The notes under the pieces: generated by a model
Database searches by the model: none
Told to the model about the DNA's origin: nothing
The model's input: only the letters and a program-made list of their open reading frames with translations
Shown: piece by piece, positions 37,044-37,143 of the stretch
Layout: the number at the start of each line of letters is the position of its first letter
Numbering within the stretch: the stretch's first letter is position 1
Assembly (NCBI GenBank): GCA_022766515.1
Contig: JALEPA010000058.1
Location: 1-37,143, forward strand
DNA: 37,143 bases
Reading direction: 5' to 3'
Source: Lachnospiraceae bacterium
GTDB lineage: Bacteria; Bacillota; Clostridia; Lachnospirales; Lachnospiraceae
Position numbers and translations under genes: made by a program

Positions 37044-37143
37044 GAAAGTAATGTGTAGGTTGTAATATTTTTCTTCTTATTTAATGATCTTTTTCCTCCC
37101 GGAACATGGACTTGTCAAATTCCGGATTAAAGTAATAAAAATT

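Noticed and set aside
1-37143. tRNA, rRNA, CRISPR array, prophage or transposase genes
   Set aside because: Looked for characteristic motifs and protein families on both strands and saw none; tRNAscan-SE/CRISPR finder would be decisive but were not run.

Overview
37.1 kb of a low-GC Firmicutes chromosome, most like Clostridia/Lachnospiraceae (inferred from gene families and codon style, not from a database search). Most of it is housekeeping. On the + strand: the tail of an Fn3-like surface protein, ftsE-ftsX, an M23 coiled-coil hydrolase, an S41 protease, MoxR/DUF58/transglutaminase, GH127, rpmG-secE-nusG-rplK-rplA, a Na+:neurotransmitter symporter, DUF2156, a chemoreceptor, uvrC, hprK, a divergent HD-domain protein, pth, mfd, a PpiC-type lipoprotein, cheX, a SpoU/TrmH methyltransferase and two COG0523-type P-loop proteins. 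On the - strand: an amino-acid ABC transporter, a small FliD-like protein and an AI-2E-family membrane protein. No tRNA, rRNA, CRISPR array, transposase or phage gene was recognised. The most interesting signals are: (1) three head-to-tail 22-bp repeats, each dyad-symmetric, immediately upstream of an extended -10 promoter for a His/Cys-rich COG0523 GTPase, followed by a degenerate COG0523 P-loop protein fused to a DUF1980-like domain (candidate metal-responsive module); (2) a dispersed two-hairpin repeat found three times, twice directly abutting the U-tract of a terminator; (3) a compact promoter-hairpin-C-rich linker-terminator unit of about 80 nt that looks like a small RNA, upstream of the chemoreceptor; (4) a textbook sigma-28 promoter in front of a small FliD-like orphan gene; (5) an 8-bp palindrome inside the rpmG-secE-nusG core promoter; (6) paired leaders of rplK and rplA sharing GATGTGGGAG.
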